From an uncultured Lachnospiraceae bacterium (GTDB taxonomy: Bacteria; Bacillota; Clostridia; Lachnospirales; Lachnospiraceae): a stretch of 64,000 nucleotides of DNA. The number at the start of each line of letters is the position of its first letter. Positions within the stretch are counted from its first letter, which is position 1. This document shows, one piece after another, positions 16,631 to 25,518 of this stretch. The notes under the pieces are model-generated. The model saw only the letters and a list, made by a program, of their open reading frames with translations. It was not told where the DNA came from and ran no database searches. The position numbers and the translations under genes were made by a program. The stretch covers positions 1 to 64,000 of the forward strand of contig CAJTRL010000003.1 of NCBI GenBank assembly GCA_910578715.1, given 5' to 3'.

Positions 16631-17745
16631 GAGCGATAGGAATTATTTTAGCCGGTGGTAATAACCATAGGATGAAGGAACTGACCCGGAAGCGCGCTGC
16701 TTGCGCTATGCCGATTGCAGGAAGTTATCGCGGTATCGACTTTGCACTCAGTAATATGACTAATTCCCATATTAATAAAGTCGCAGTATTTACCCAGTAT
16801 AATGCAGGAAGTTTAAATGAGCATCTGAGTTCTTCCAAATGGTGGAATTTCGGACGGAAACAGGGCGGCTTATACGTTTTCACCCCGGCGGTAACGGCGG
16901 AAAGCAGCGTCTGGTATCGTGGTACGGCGGACGCAATAGCCCAGAATCTGTCTTTCTTAAAGAACAGTCACGAACCCTATGTTGTGATTTCTTCCGGTGA
17001 CTGTGTCTACAAGATGGACTATAACAAAGTCCTGGAATACCATATTGAGAAAAAAGCGGATATTACCGTCGTATGTAAGGAAATGGAGTCCGGCACGGAT
17101 ATCGAGCGGTACGGTACAATTAAGATGAATGAAGAAAGCCGTATCGAAGAATTTGAGGAAAAACCGGTGGTTGCCAAATCCAATACGATTTCCTGCGGCG
17201 TATATGTCATCAGAAGGCGGCAGCTGATTGAGATGATTGAAAAAAGCGCGGAAGAAGGCCGCCATGATTTTGTGAAAGATATTCTGATTCGTTACAAAGA
17301 CATCAAAAGAATTTTTGGGTATAAAATCAAGGAATATTGGAGCAATATTGCGACGGTCGAAGATTATTTCAGTACCAACATGGATTTCCTGAAACCGGAA
17401 ATCAGAAACTACTTCTTCAAGCAGTACCCGGATGTATATTCCAGAGTGGATGACAATCCGCCGGCGAAATACAATGTAGGGGCTAAAATCCGGAACAGCC
17501 TGATTTCCAGCGGCTGTATTGTGAACGGGACTGTGGAAGATTCTGTTATCTTTAAAAAGACCTATATAGGGAATAATTGTTATATCAAGAATTCCATTAT
17601 ATTGAACGATGTTTACATCGGAGATAACACACATATTGAAAATTGCATTGTTGAGAGCCGGGGAACAATTCGTGCCAATTCGTATTACAGAGGAGAGGAT
17701 GGCATAGAAATTGTTGTAGAACACAATGACAGATATGTTATTTAG
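16627..17745 (+). CDS. glgD: GlgD subunit of glucose-1-phosphate adenylyltransferase
   Basis: 372 residues. A GlgC paralogue with altered catalytic loop (ILAGGNNHRMKELTRKRAA) and SGDCVYKMDYNKVL, as in the regulatory subunit that forms a heterotetramer with GlgC in Firmicutes. The hexapeptide-repeat beta-helix lies in the last third. GTG start within a GTGA overlap with the glgC stop, showing translational coupling. Confidence 0.93.
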   Translation: MRAIGIILAGGNNHRMKELTRKRAACAMPIAGSYRGIDFALSNMTNSHINKVAVFTQYNAGSLNEHLSSSKWWNFGRKQGGLYVFTPAVTAESSVWYRGTADAIAQNLSFLKNSHEPYVVISSGDCVYKMDYNKVLEYHIEKKADITVVCKEMESGTDIERYGTIKMNEESRIEEFEEKPVVAKSNTISCGVYVIRRRQLIEMIEKSAEEGRHDFVKDILIRYKDIKRIFGYKIKEYWSNIATVEDYFSTNMDFLKPEIRNYFFKQYPDVYSRVDDNPPAKYNVGAKIRNSLISSGCIVNGTVEDSVIFKKTYIGNNCYIKNSIILNDVYIGDNTHIENCIVESRGTIRANSYYRGEDGIEIVVEHNDRYVI

Positions 17746-17906
17746 TGTTATAAGAAGTTTTATTATCACTTAGAGATTAGGCTGATGATAAAGCAGTAAT
17801 AGTGTTGATTACAAGCTGCGTGGCTTGATAAGTATGACTTGTGTGGAAAGCTTGTGAAAGCCGACGGGAATCTGTTCGGTATCATATGATAAGGAGGCTG
17901 AGCTTC

Positions 17907-18179
17907 ATGAGAATTACTGATGTCCGCGTGCGTAAAATGACTCAAGACAGCAAGATGAAGGCAATCGTATCAATCACAATTGACGATGAATTTGTAGTGC
18001 ATGACATTAAAGTAATTGAAGGTGAAAAAGGGCTTTTTATTGCTATGCCAAGCAAGAAGGCAACGGACGGCGAATACCGGGACATTGCACACCCGATTAA
18101 TTCCGTTACCAGAGAGCACATTCAGAATATTATTCTGGACAGCTACGAAAAGGCGCTTTTAGAACCGAATGACGAATAG
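17907..18179 (+). CDS. spoVG: Septation / sporulation regulator SpoVG
   Basis: 90 residues; small nucleic-acid-binding regulator with the invariant N-terminus MRITDVRVRKM and the FIAMPSKKATDGEYRDIAHPI block. Start ATG at 17907 with AAGGAGG at the right distance; an upstream extension has no homology. The 160 bases upstream hold no promoter I would defend (a sigma-H match has the wrong spacing). Followed by an intrinsic terminator, so it is probably monocistronic. Confidence 0.97.
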   Translation: MRITDVRVRKMTQDSKMKAIVSITIDDEFVVHDIKVIEGEKGLFIAMPSKKATDGEYRDIAHPINSVTREHIQNIILDSYEKALLEPNDE

Positions 18180-18202
18180 TGGATTGAGTGGGTAATGGCA
18201 GA

Positions 18203-18230
18203 AAGGATGCGGAAGCATCCTTTTTGTTTT
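18203..18230 (+). terminator. Intrinsic terminator of spoVG
   Basis: GGATGC-GGAA-GCATCC followed by TTTTTGTTTT. Confidence 0.9.
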
Positions 18231-18238
18231 TGCAGCGG

Positions 18239-18409
18239 TTCAGCCCCCGCCCGGACAGACCATCGTTCTCTTTGGAGGCACGCTTTCGCTCCACTAAAGA
18301 ATGCAGCGGTACTAAGTTCGAAAGCAGTCATGCCGCTTTCTCACTAAGTACCGGCATCCTTTACAGGACCTCCGCCAGAGAACGATGGTCTGTCCGGGCG
18401 GGGGCTGAA
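18239..18409. repeat. Long palindromic element, family 1, copy B
   Basis: Perfect 33-base arms at 18239-18271 and 18377-18409. The core shares GCAGCGGTACTA, AAAGCAG, GCCGCTTT and CCGGC blocks with the copy at 5525-5714, while the outer arms are unrelated in sequence to that copy but equally self-complementary. Located between spoVG and pth. Confidence 0.88.
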
Positions 18410-18519
18410 CGGCTGTGAATTTTCGAGGCGTTTTGGAAAAACTACTTGTGAGAGTTTTGGGATATTGATACAATAGATGCGGTTAGTTTTAATATCAGGA
18501 AAGAAAATCAGGTAATGCT

Positions 18520-19104
18520 ATGTATGTAATTGCGGGGCTCGGAAATCCGGGCGCAAAATATGAAAACACAAGACACAATATCGGTTTCATGGTAATCGAT
18601 GCCATTGCGGAAAAGAACCATATTTCCGTGAAAGAGAAAAAGCATAAGGCGCTGATTGGAAAAGGAATGCTCGGAGGCGGGAAAGTACTGCTTGTGAAGC
18701 CGCAGACTTTTATGAATCTGAGTGGTGAAAGCGTCAGAGAAATCATAGACTATTATAAGATAGAAGAAAAAACGGAGCTTATCGTGATATCGGATGACGT
18801 AAGCCTTGCGCCGGGCGCACTGCGCATCCGGAAAAAAGGAAGCGCCGGAGGACATAACGGGCTGAAAAATATTATACAGCATCTCGGACACGACGAATTT
18901 CAGAGAGTCCGGCTCGGCGTTGGAGAGAAACCTTCCGGGTTTGATTTGGCGGATTATGTACTCGGGCATTTTGACGAAGACGATAAAGTTCTGATAGCTG
19001 AGAGCGTGGAGCTGGCGGCGGAGGCGGTGGAAGTCATGATAGCGGAAGGCGCCGACAGAGCGATGAATCAATTTAACAAAAAAGGAACAGGACTGAAAGA
19101 ATGA
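18520..19104 (+). CDS. pth: Peptidyl-tRNA hydrolase
   Basis: 194 residues; releases tRNA from dropped-off peptidyl-tRNA. Motifs: GLGNPGAKYENTRHNIGF (catalytic His in TRHN), KPQTFMNLSG, and SAGGHNGLKNI with conserved His and Asn. Overlaps mfd by four bases, the classical pth-mfd operon. Confidence 0.96.
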   Translation: MYVIAGLGNPGAKYENTRHNIGFMVIDAIAEKNHISVKEKKHKALIGKGMLGGGKVLLVKPQTFMNLSGESVREIIDYYKIEEKTELIVISDDVSLAPGALRIRKKGSAGGHNGLKNIIQHLGHDEFQRVRLGVGEKPSGFDLADYVLGHFDEDDKVLIAESVELAAEAVEVMIAEGADRAMNQFNKKGTGLKE

Positions 19105-22100
19105 GAGCACTACTGGCTCCCCTGACGGAATTGGGAGAATACGAAGAAATTAAGAAAATGCTTAAGAAGCAGGCGGCGGTTACCGTAAGCGGCTGCGTCG
19201 ATTCCGAGAAGCTCCATATGATATACGGACTGGGCGACGGGTTCCGGCATAAAATTATCGTTACGTTCAGCGATTTGAAGGCGAAGGAACTTTATGAAGA
19301 TTATCAGTTTTATGACAGGAACGTAATGATATATCCGGCGAAGGATTTGATATTTTTTCAGGCCGATATCCACGGGAACCAGCTTATCATGCAGCGTATG
19401 AAATGTCTGCGCAGACTGATGGAAGGAAAGCCTACGACGATGATTACAACGTTCGACGCCCTGATGACGCCTCAGATTCCGTTGTCTGTTCAGAGGGAAA
19501 ATATTGTTTCCGTCAATAAACAGAGTCATATCGATGAAACAACGCTGGCAGTCCGGCTGACGGAACTGGGTTATGAAAAAAATTATCAGGTGGAAGCACC
19601 CGGCCAGTTCAGCATCCGGGGCGGCATCGTCGATGTTTTTGATTTGACGGAAGAAAACCCTTATCGAATCGAGCTCTGGGGCGAAGAAGTGGAATCTATC
19701 CGAAGTTTCGATATTTTAAGCCAGCGTTCGATTGAAAAGCTGGAATCCATTTCCATTTATCCGGCTACGGAAATGGTCTTGAGCAGGGAAGAGCTGAGCG
19801 CCGGGCTGAAAAAAATCGAAAAAGAAGGAAAAGAATATGCGGACAGACTGCGCGCGGAAATGAAAACGGAAGAAGCGCACCGCGTTGTCCAACAAATCAA
19901 AGAGTTAAAGGAACAGCTGCTGGAGCTTGGCGTTTCCCTGAATGCGGTTAATCTGGAAAGCTATATCCGGTATTTTTACCAGTCGTTGTCGGGATTTCTG
20001 GAAGTTTTTCCGGAGGAGCAGAGCATCGTGTTTATCGATGAGCCCATTCGGGTTAAAGAACACGCGGATGTGGTGGAGATGGAATTTCGGGAAAGCATGA
20101 TGCACCGTGTGGAAAAGGGCTACATCTTGCCGGGACAGATGGATGTTCTTTTCAGGGCAGAAGAGATTGCGGCGAAACTGGCGGGCAGAAGAACGGTCGC
20201 CATTTCCATGATGGACGGAAAGAACCCGCTGTTTAAGGCGGACAGAAAATTTGATGTCCAGGCAAGAAGTATGCCTTCCTATAATAATAGCTTCGACGCG
20301 CTTGTGAAAGATTTAACGAGATACAAGAAGAACGGTTACAGGGTACTTCTTTTATCCGGTTCCCGCACGAGGGCCAGAAGGCTGGCGGAGGATTTACGGG
20401 AGCAGGAGCTTACGGCTTTTTACAGCGAGGACCCGGAGCGGGAAGTACAGCCCGGAGAAGTGATGACTTATTACGGAAGGGTATTGAAAGGATTTGAATA
20501 TCCTCTTTTGAAATTCCTTGTGATTTCGGAAAGCGATATTTTTGGCGCCCAGAAAAAGAAAAAGAAGCGGAAGAAAATATATGAAGGGCAGAAAATAAAT
20601 GATTTCGCGGAACTGAAAGTCGGAGATTACGTCGTACACGAAAGCCACGGACTGGGCATCTACCGGGGAATCGAAAAAGTAGAAGTAGAAAAGGTTACGA
20701 AGGACTATATCAAAATAGAATACCGGGACGGCGGCAATCTTTATATTCTGGCAACCGGACTCGACGTTATCCAGAAATACGCGTCCGCAGACGCGGGAAC
20801 GCCGAAGTTAAACAAACTCGGTTCACAGGAATGGAATAAGACCAAGACAAAGGTCAGAAGCGCAGTCAATGAAATCGCCCAGGATTTGGTGGAGCTGTAT
20901 GCGCACAGACAACAGAAGAGCGGTTTTCAGTACGGTGCGGATACGGTCTGGCAGAGAGAATTTGAGGAAATGTTTCCTTTTGAGGAGACGGAGGACCAGT
21001 TAAACGCTATCGCCGATACGAAGGCGGATATGGAAAGCACGAAAATTATGGACCGCCTGATTTGCGGCGACGTGGGTTACGGAAAGACGGAAATTGCAAT
21101 CCGGGCGGCTTTTAAGGCGGTACAGGAGGGAAAACAGGTTGCCTATCTCGTGCCGACGACCATTCTGGCACAGCAGCATTACAATACCTTTATACAGCGC
21201 ATGAAAGACTTTCCGGTGAGGATTGATTTGATGTCCCGTTTCCGCACGGCCTCGGAGCAGAAAAAAACGGTCGAAGATTTGCGCAAAGGGATGGTGGACA
21301 TTGTCATCGGAACCCACAGGATTCTTTCCAAAGATGTGCAGTTTAAGGATTTGGGGCTTCTGATTGTGGATGAGGAACAGCGCTTTGGCGTTTCCCATAA
21401 AGAAAAAATTAAAAAAATGAAAGAGGATGTGGATGTTCTGACGCTGACGGCGACGCCGATTCCAAGAACCCTGCATATGAGTCTGATTGGCATCCGGGAT
21501 ATGAGCGTGCTCGAAGAAGGGCCGAATGACAGGCAGCCGATTCAGACTTTTGTATGTGAATATAACGAAGAACTGGTGCGGGAAGCAATTTCGCGGGAAC
21601 TGGCCAGGGAAGGACAGGTTTATTATGTTTATAACCGGGTCGCGCACATCGCAGATATTGCCGCATCCGTGCAAAGCCTTGTGCCCGAAGCGACTGTGGC
21701 CTTTGCTCACGGCCAGATGAACGAGCGGGAACTGGAACGCATCATGTATGATTTTATCAATGGTGAAATCGACGTGCTGGTGTCCACAACCATTATCGAA
21801 ACAGGGCTGGATATTTCCAATGTCAATACGATGATTATTCATGATTCCGATAATATGGGGCTGTCCCAGCTTTATCAGCTCCGCGGGCGGGTAGGCCGTT
21901 CCAACCGGACCGCGTACGCTTTTCTCATGTACAAAAGGGATAAAATGCTGCGCGAAGTGGCGGAGAAAAGGCTGGAAGCGATTCGGGAGTTTACGGATTT
22001 GGGCAGCGGCTTTAAGATTGCCATGCGGGATTTGGAAATCCGGGGCGCGGGAAATATTCTCGGCGCCAGGCAGCACGGCCATATGCAGGCGGTCGGATAT

Positions 22101-22646
22101 GACCTGTACTGCAAAATGTTAAATGAAGCCGTCAAAAATATTAAGGGAATCTCCACTGTGGAAAGTTTTACGACCAGCATCGACCTGGACGTGGACGCTT
22201 ATATTCCGCCTTCTTATATCGTCAATGAGATTCAGAAGCTGGATATTTATAAAAGAATTGCGGGAATCGAAAACGGCAGGGAATGCGATGATATGAAGGA
22301 GGAGCTGCTGGACCGCTTCGGGGAGATTCCCAAATCCGCCGACAATCTGCTGCGCATCGCGCTCATCCGGGTCAGGGCGCACCGGCTTTATATGTCGGAA
22401 GTAAAAGGGAAAAACGAACTGCTGCAGTTTATCATGCGGACGGACGCGCCGATTGCGGTAGAAAATATACCGCAGCTTCTGAACCGCTACAAAGGCGCTT
22501 TGTCTTTCGACCCAAAAGGCGTTCCGGTTTTCCGTTACCGGTACAGAAAATTTGATTTGGTGGAAAAAAATGAAGAATTTCTTATGACCGTAACGGAGCA
22601 GCTGCTGGATGATATGCTGCGGATTCTGCTTCCCGATGACCAGTGA
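19101..22646 (+). CDS. mfd: Transcription-repair coupling factor
   Basis: 1,181 residues, full length; displaces RNA polymerase stalled at DNA lesions and recruits UvrA. The N-terminal UvrB-like part includes the PGQFSIRGGIVDVFD motif; the RNAP-interaction domain starts near LKVGDYVVHESHGLGIYRG. The helicase has Walker A ICGDVGYGKTEIAIR, the DEEQRFGVSHKEKIK box, TATPIPRTL and the RGRVGRSN motif VI. A lysine-rich run (KKKKKRKK, about residue 490) precedes the interaction domain. ATG start in an ATGA overlap with pth. Confidence 0.97.
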   Translation: MRALLAPLTELGEYEEIKKMLKKQAAVTVSGCVDSEKLHMIYGLGDGFRHKIIVTFSDLKAKELYEDYQFYDRNVMIYPAKDLIFFQADIHGNQLIMQRMKCLRRLMEGKPTTMITTFDALMTPQIPLSVQRENIVSVNKQSHIDETTLAVRLTELGYEKNYQVEAPGQFSIRGGIVDVFDLTEENPYRIELWGEEVESIRSFDILSQRSIEKLESISIYPATEMVLSREELSAGLKKIEKEGKEYADRLRAEMKTEEAHRVVQQIKELKEQLLELGVSLNAVNLESYIRYFYQSLSGFLEVFPEEQSIVFIDEPIRVKEHADVVEMEFRESMMHRVEKGYILPGQMDVLFRAEEIAAKLAGRRTVAISMMDGKNPLFKADRKFDVQARSMPSYNNSFDALVKDLTRYKKNGYRVLLLSGSRTRARRLAEDLREQELTAFYSEDPEREVQPGEVMTYYGRVLKGFEYPLLKFLVISESDIFGAQKKKKKRKKIYEGQKINDFAELKVGDYVVHESHGLGIYRGIEKVEVEKVTKDYIKIEYRDGGNLYILATGLDVIQKYASADAGTPKLNKLGSQEWNKTKTKVRSAVNEIAQDLVELYAHRQQKSGFQYGADTVWQREFEEMFPFEETEDQLNAIADTKADMESTKIMDRLICGDVGYGKTEIAIRAAFKAVQEGKQVAYLVPTTILAQQHYNTFIQRMKDFPVRIDLMSRFRTASEQKKTVEDLRKGMVDIVIGTHRILSKDVQFKDLGLLIVDEEQRFGVSHKEKIKKMKEDVDVLTLTATPIPRTLHMSLIGIRDMSVLEEGPNDRQPIQTFVCEYNEELVREAISRELAREGQVYYVYNRVAHIADIAASVQSLVPEATVAFAHGQMNERELERIMYDFINGEIDVLVSTTIIETGLDISNVNTMIIHDSDNMGLSQLYQLRGRVGRSNRTAYAFLMYKRDKMLREVAEKRLEAIREFTDLGSGFKIAMRDLEIRGAGNILGARQHGHMQAVGYDLYCKMLNEAVKNIKGISTVESFTTSIDLDVDAYIPPSYIVNEIQKLDIYKRIAGIENGRECDDMKEELLDRFGEIPKSADNLLRIALIRVRAHRLYMSEVKGKNELLQFIMRTDAPIAVENIPQLLNRYKGALSFDPKGVPVFRYRYRKFDLVEKNEEFLMTVTEQLLDDMLRILLPDDQ

Positions 22647-22792
22647 TTTTTCAATTATAATTTGTTCAGTCAGTTTTAACAGTAAAAAAAATAAGAAAAA
22701 AGAACAAATGTTCAACAAAGACCGTTTTATGGGACTGTATAAGTGTTATTCTGTTTTCAGATAGAAAAAAGAATCTGAAAGGAGATAACAAT

Positions 22793-22894
22793 ATGAAAGG
22801 ATATACGGTAGAAAGCGGTTATATGGGATATGTGAACGGGAGCTATATGCTGTTTGCAAGCGAGATGGATTATGAAGAGTATATGGAGGCATAG
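22793..22894 (+). CDS. Putative 33-residue small protein
   Basis: A short ORF, MKGYTVESGYMGYVNGSYM to ...EYMEA, with a very good SD (GAAAGGAG, 9 bases before ATG). It is rich in Tyr, Gly and Met with an acidic C-terminus and no membrane segment. I recall similar tiny proteins in Lachnospiraceae but cannot name a family. It stands alone between mfd and the alpha/beta hydrolase gene. Confidence 0.5.
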   Translation: MKGYTVESGYMGYVNGSYMLFASEMDYEEYMEA

Positions 22895-23035
22895 CGGTAA
22901 GGCGGCATTAGAAAAAGCACTTATTGCATAGTAACAGGCACATGATATGCTTTTCATGTCATATGATATCTTTTAGAATAAAATAATTGTATCAGGCATA
23001 CATGGTAAAATGTTATCGGGACAGGAGCTTTTGCG

Positions 23036-23800
23036 GTGATTATTAAAATCAATCAGATTTCAGTCAACTATATTGACCAGGGAGAAGGGGACGTCATTCT
23101 GCTATTGCATGGATGGGGAGCCAATATTACCCTATTTAAAGGGATTATTGAGACTCTTTCGCCAGGGCACCGGGTAATCGCTCTCGATATGCCGGGCTTT
23201 GGTAAAACGGCGGAACCGCCGGAGCCGTGGTGTGTGGATGACTATGTGGATTTTGTCATGCAATTTCTGAACCGGCTGCAAATCCGGGAATTTAGCGCGG
23301 TTGTACATTCTTTCGGCGGCCGGGTGCTCTTTAAAATGAACGCGCGGGAAAATCTGCCCTTTGTGATTCGGAAAGCCGTTTTAATCGACAGCGCCGGCAT
23401 TATGCCGAAAAAAACATGGAAGCAGAAGATGAGCCTGCGTCTGTACAAAACGGCAAGCCGCATCATGAGCACGAAAATATTACATTTTCTATATCCCGAT
23501 GCGGTGGAGGATATGCGGAAGAAAAGAGGCTCTGCGGATTATAACAATGCGACGCCGACTATGCGGGCGACGCTCGTGAAGGTGGTCAACGAAGACCTTT
23601 CGCCGCTGATTGGAAAGCTAAACTGTCCGACGCTTCTGATATGGGGAGATAAGGACACAGCAACGCCGATTGAGGATGCAAAAGCGATGGAGGCATGGAT
23701 AAAAGATGCTGGTCTGGTTGTGTGTGAGGGTGCGGGACATTATTCGTTTCTGGAGCAGCCGGACAGAGTGCATGGCGCTCTGAGGGCTTTTCTGGGATAA
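23036..23800 (+). CDS. Alpha/beta hydrolase
   Basis: 254 residues. The oxyanion segment LLLHGWGAN, the DMPGFG turn, a nucleophile elbow VVHSFGGR (Ser near 92), the acid in LIWGDKDTATP and the catalytic His in GAGHYSFLEQP make a complete triad. Substrate unknown. It directly precedes the MurF-like ligase gene and ddl, which suggests, without proving, a link to cell-wall precursor metabolism. GTG start at 23036 after ACAGGAG. No signal peptide. Confidence 0.85.
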   Translation: MIIKINQISVNYIDQGEGDVILLLHGWGANITLFKGIIETLSPGHRVIALDMPGFGKTAEPPEPWCVDDYVDFVMQFLNRLQIREFSAVVHSFGGRVLFKMNARENLPFVIRKAVLIDSAGIMPKKTWKQKMSLRLYKTASRIMSTKILHFLYPDAVEDMRKKRGSADYNNATPTMRATLVKVVNEDLSPLIGKLNCPTLLIWGDKDTATPIEDAKAMEAWIKDAGLVVCEGAGHYSFLEQPDRVHGALRAFLG

Positions 23801-23831
23801 AGAAGCAGTGGAAAGGAAACAGGGTTCGTTC

Positions 23832-25427
23832 ATGGAGATTATTTTGTGGATTATCTGGGCGGGGACTTATCTGTTCGGCGCCGTCCGGTTTGAACTTTAT
23901 ATTGTTCATATGTTTCAGCAGAATTCCTATAAACCGAGGGAATACCGGGAATGGCTGGCAGTAAAAAGCAATGTCGGAAGGATTCTTGGAAAGATTCTTT
24001 ATGCGGTGATATCGCTGCCGCTTTTGCTTGTGGGCGGAAAGGGATGTCTGTTTGCGGCCTGTCTGCTGAATATAATGACTATACTGGTCAACAAGCCGCG
24101 CCACGCGAAGAAACCTCTCGTCTACACGGCGAGGGTAAAGCGGCTGTTTGCAACGACGGGAATTATTTTTGCAGTGGCCGCAGCCGTAGCCGTTGCTGTT
24201 ACGGCCGCGATTTCGGGTGCCTTTTCCGTAGCCGGGTGGAAAATGGTATGCGCCTTTGTCCTGACGGTTCTGTTTGTGCTGATTCCCTTCGTCGTTCTAT
24301 TGGCAAACTGGCTGAACCACCCAATCGAACAGGGAATTAACAGGCATTATATCAACGATGCGGCAAGGATTCTGAAAGAAATGCCGAATCTGACGGTTAT
24401 CGGCGTGACCGGAAGCTATGGAAAGACCAGCGTAAAATATTTTCTGAGTAAATTGCTTTCCGTGCAGTTCAGTGTACTGCATACCCCCGGCAATTATAAT
24501 ACGACGCTCGGCGTCGTCAGGACAATTCGGGAACAGCTGAAATCGTTCCATGAGATTTTTATCTGTGAAATGGGAGCGAGGGAAGTAGGGGATATCAAAG
24601 AAATCTGTGATTTGGTGCATCCCCGGTACGGCATTATTACTTCCATAGGACCGCAGCATCTGCAGAGCTTCCACAGTATCGAAAATATCATTCATACGAA
24701 GTTCGAATTGGCGGATGCGGTTCCGGACGACGGAAAAGTATTTCTCAATTATGATAACGAGTATATCCGCAGTCATCAGACGAATAAGAACGTAATCAGC
24801 TATGGAACGGGAAATGGGGAGACCTGTTATACCGCTTACGATATTTCTGTGTCCAGAAATGGTTCCGCCTTTAAGATGAAGGACGGAAATGGCCGGGAAT
24901 TTGAATTTCATACGAAACTCGTCGGAAATCATAACGTGCAGAATATCGCGGGAGCGATTGCCGTTGCCAATACCCTGGGCATTCCGATGGAGAAACTTCT
25001 CTATCCGGTGAAACAGCTGGAGAGCGTTCCGCATCGGTTACAGCTGCTAAAACAGGGCAGCCGGACGGTGCTCGACGATGCCTATAATTCCAACAAAAGC
25101 GGGTTCAGGGCGGCGCTTGATACGCTGGCGATGTTCGAGGAACTCCGTATACTGGTGACGCCGGGCATGGTTGAACTGGGAGAGCGGCAGTATCAGGAAA
25201 ACGAAGAAATCGGTGAATATGCCCATGATAAGTGTGATTATGCGGTTCTGGTCGGAAAAGAACAGACGAAACCGATACAGGACGGCCTGCTAAAATCCGG
25301 CTTTCCTGAAAAGAGAATGATTCTGGTAGATTCCATAGAGGAAGCGTTCCAAATGGTTAATGCCATACCGGATGAAAGGCAAAAAGTAGTTCTTGTCGAG
25401 AACGATTTGACGGATAATTATCAATAA
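23832..25427 (+). CDS. Membrane-anchored Mur ligase (MurF-like)
   Basis: About 531 residues. The first about 165 residues contain four hydrophobic segments (for example LYAVISLPLLLVGG and VCAFVLTVLFVLIPFVVLL), not present in ordinary MurF. A complete Mur ligase follows: ATP loop VIGVTGSYGKTSVKYFLSK, GNYNTTLGV, a CEMGAREVGDI segment, the VGNHNVQNIAGAIAVA hinge, and VLDDAYNSNKSGFRAAL in the C-domain. MurF adds D-Ala-D-Ala to UDP-MurNAc-tripeptide; ddl, which makes that dipeptide, follows directly. Start ATG at 23832; a GTG at 23808 is possible. The lack of a zinc-binding Cys cluster argues against MurT. Confidence 0.85.
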   Translation: MEIILWIIWAGTYLFGAVRFELYIVHMFQQNSYKPREYREWLAVKSNVGRILGKILYAVISLPLLLVGGKGCLFAACLLNIMTILVNKPRHAKKPLVYTARVKRLFATTGIIFAVAAAVAVAVTAAISGAFSVAGWKMVCAFVLTVLFVLIPFVVLLANWLNHPIEQGINRHYINDAARILKEMPNLTVIGVTGSYGKTSVKYFLSKLLSVQFSVLHTPGNYNTTLGVVRTIREQLKSFHEIFICEMGAREVGDIKEICDLVHPRYGIITSIGPQHLQSFHSIENIIHTKFELADAVPDDGKVFLNYDNEYIRSHQTNKNVISYGTGNGETCYTAYDISVSRNGSAFKMKDGNGREFEFHTKLVGNHNVQNIAGAIAVANTLGIPMEKLLYPVKQLESVPHRLQLLKQGSRTVLDDAYNSNKSGFRAALDTLAMFEELRILVTPGMVELGERQYQENEEIGEYAHDKCDYAVLVGKEQTKPIQDGLLKSGFPEKRMILVDSIEEAFQMVNAIPDERQKVVLVENDLTDNYQ

Positions 25428-25488
25428 AATTAACTTTCAAAGGATTTGTTCGTCTTGCAGATAGTGCGCTGACATAATGAATTTGAGC

Positions 25489-25518
25489 GTCTGCTGAAGC
25501 AGACAGATAGGAGTAATT
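25489..25518 (+). repeat. Hairpin-SD module before ddl (family 3)
   Basis: GTCTGC-TGAA-GCAGAC followed by AGATAGGAGTAATT and the ddl ATG. Upstream AATGAATTTGAGC also resembles the oppC copy (ATTGAATTGAAT). Confidence 0.75.

Noticed and set aside
17746..17906. Sigma-H promoter of spoVG
   Set aside because: GGAAA and GAAT blocks exist but the spacing is about three bases too long and key positions mismatch.
23832..25427. MurT (amidated lipid II) assignment
   Set aside because: No zinc-binding Cys cluster and no gatD neighbour; ddl beside it supports a MurF role.
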